A stretch of DNA of 5,823 nt. Origin: a bacterium. GTDB taxonomy: Bacteria; Desulfobacterota; DSWW01. Under the pieces are notes generated by a model. The model was not told where the DNA came from, did no database searches, and worked only from the letters and a program-made list of their open reading frames with translations. The DNA is taken from the NCBI GenBank assembly GCA_030609865.1, contig JAUWSZ010000199.1, positions 1 through 5,823 on the forward strand, read 5' to 3'. A program made the translations under genes and the position numbers. Numbering within the stretch: the first letter of the stretch is position 1; the number at the start of each line of letters is the position of its first letter. Below are positions 5,730 through 5,823 of this stretch, in pieces.

Positions 5730-5820
5730 CTGTCCGGGGCTCCCTCTCCGATTTGCTTGGGCTCCGTCTCTCCCTCCCCCGAAGTCGCCCGGCGCAAATC
5801 TCCGACGGAACCCCGGACAG
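5730..5820. repeat. Inverted repeat with 27-bp arms at the right edge (MITE- or IS-end-like)
   Basis: The left arm (5730-5756) begins CTGTCCGGGG and ends GATTTGC. The right arm (5794-5820) is its inverted copy, beginning GCAAATC and ending CCCCGGACAG. The arms agree at 22 of 27 positions, with the outer 10 and inner 7 perfect. The 37-bp centre contains a second partial copy of GGGCTCC. It starts 52 bp after the top6A stop. It could act as a strong hairpin at the end of the operon transcript, but it lacks a T-tract. The perfect outer ends look more like terminal inverted repeats of a small non-autonomous element, or half of a larger one cut by the window. No other gene or terminator is seen in 5678-5823. 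Confidence 0.7.
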
Positions 5821-5823
5821 CAC

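Overview
This is a GC-rich, gene-dense bacterial window. Its Shine-Dalgarno sequences, sigma70-like promoters, a Crp/Fnr regulator, a Sec-type signal peptide and short operons all point to a bacterium. The lineage cannot be named from the sequence alone; a GC-rich environmental or subsurface Gram-negative group would fit, but that is only a guess.

Layout. Three transcription units can be proposed. (1) Minus strand, left end: a CPBP-family membrane protein (250-882) followed 36 bp later by the start of a secreted protein (1-213, cut by the window edge). The secreted protein's N-terminus looks like a subtilisin-type (S8) propeptide. A promoter candidate lies at 1032-1061. (2) Minus strand, middle: a Crp/Fnr-type regulator (1788-2492) and a DPM1-like family 2 glycosyltransferase (1087-1779). 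They are 8 bp apart, and the second gene's Shine-Dalgarno overlaps the first gene's stop codon. (3) Plus strand, right: top6B (2838-4598) and top6A (4595-5677), encoding the two subunits of a type IIB topoisomerase, DNA topoisomerase VI. The two reading frames share an ATGA stop/start overlap.

The 345-bp region between the regulator's start codon and top6B (2493-2837) holds two back-to-back promoter candidates. It also holds a striking imperfect foldback (2652-2790): two 35-bp arms of five TTAGC-core heptamers each, enclosed by an 8-bp inverted repeat. This foldback lies in the predicted 5' leader of the top6BA transcript. A second foldback, with 27-bp arms beginning CTGTCCGGGG, sits at the right edge behind top6A (5730-5820).

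The centrepiece is the topoisomerase VI operon. The enzyme is nearly universal in archaea and present in plants and some other eukaryotes, but patchy in bacteria. Key residues of both subunits appear intact: the GHKL ATPase boxes and transducer switch lysine in B, and the catalytic tyrosine pair and Toprim acidic residues in A. The B subunit carries an unusual N-terminal tail of about 75 residues, rich in Lys, Ala and Gly and resembling histone H1 tails. It is translated from a TTG start with a well-placed Shine-Dalgarno. Nothing else in the window obviously works with the topoisomerase; the divergent regulator is the only candidate for a regulatory link.
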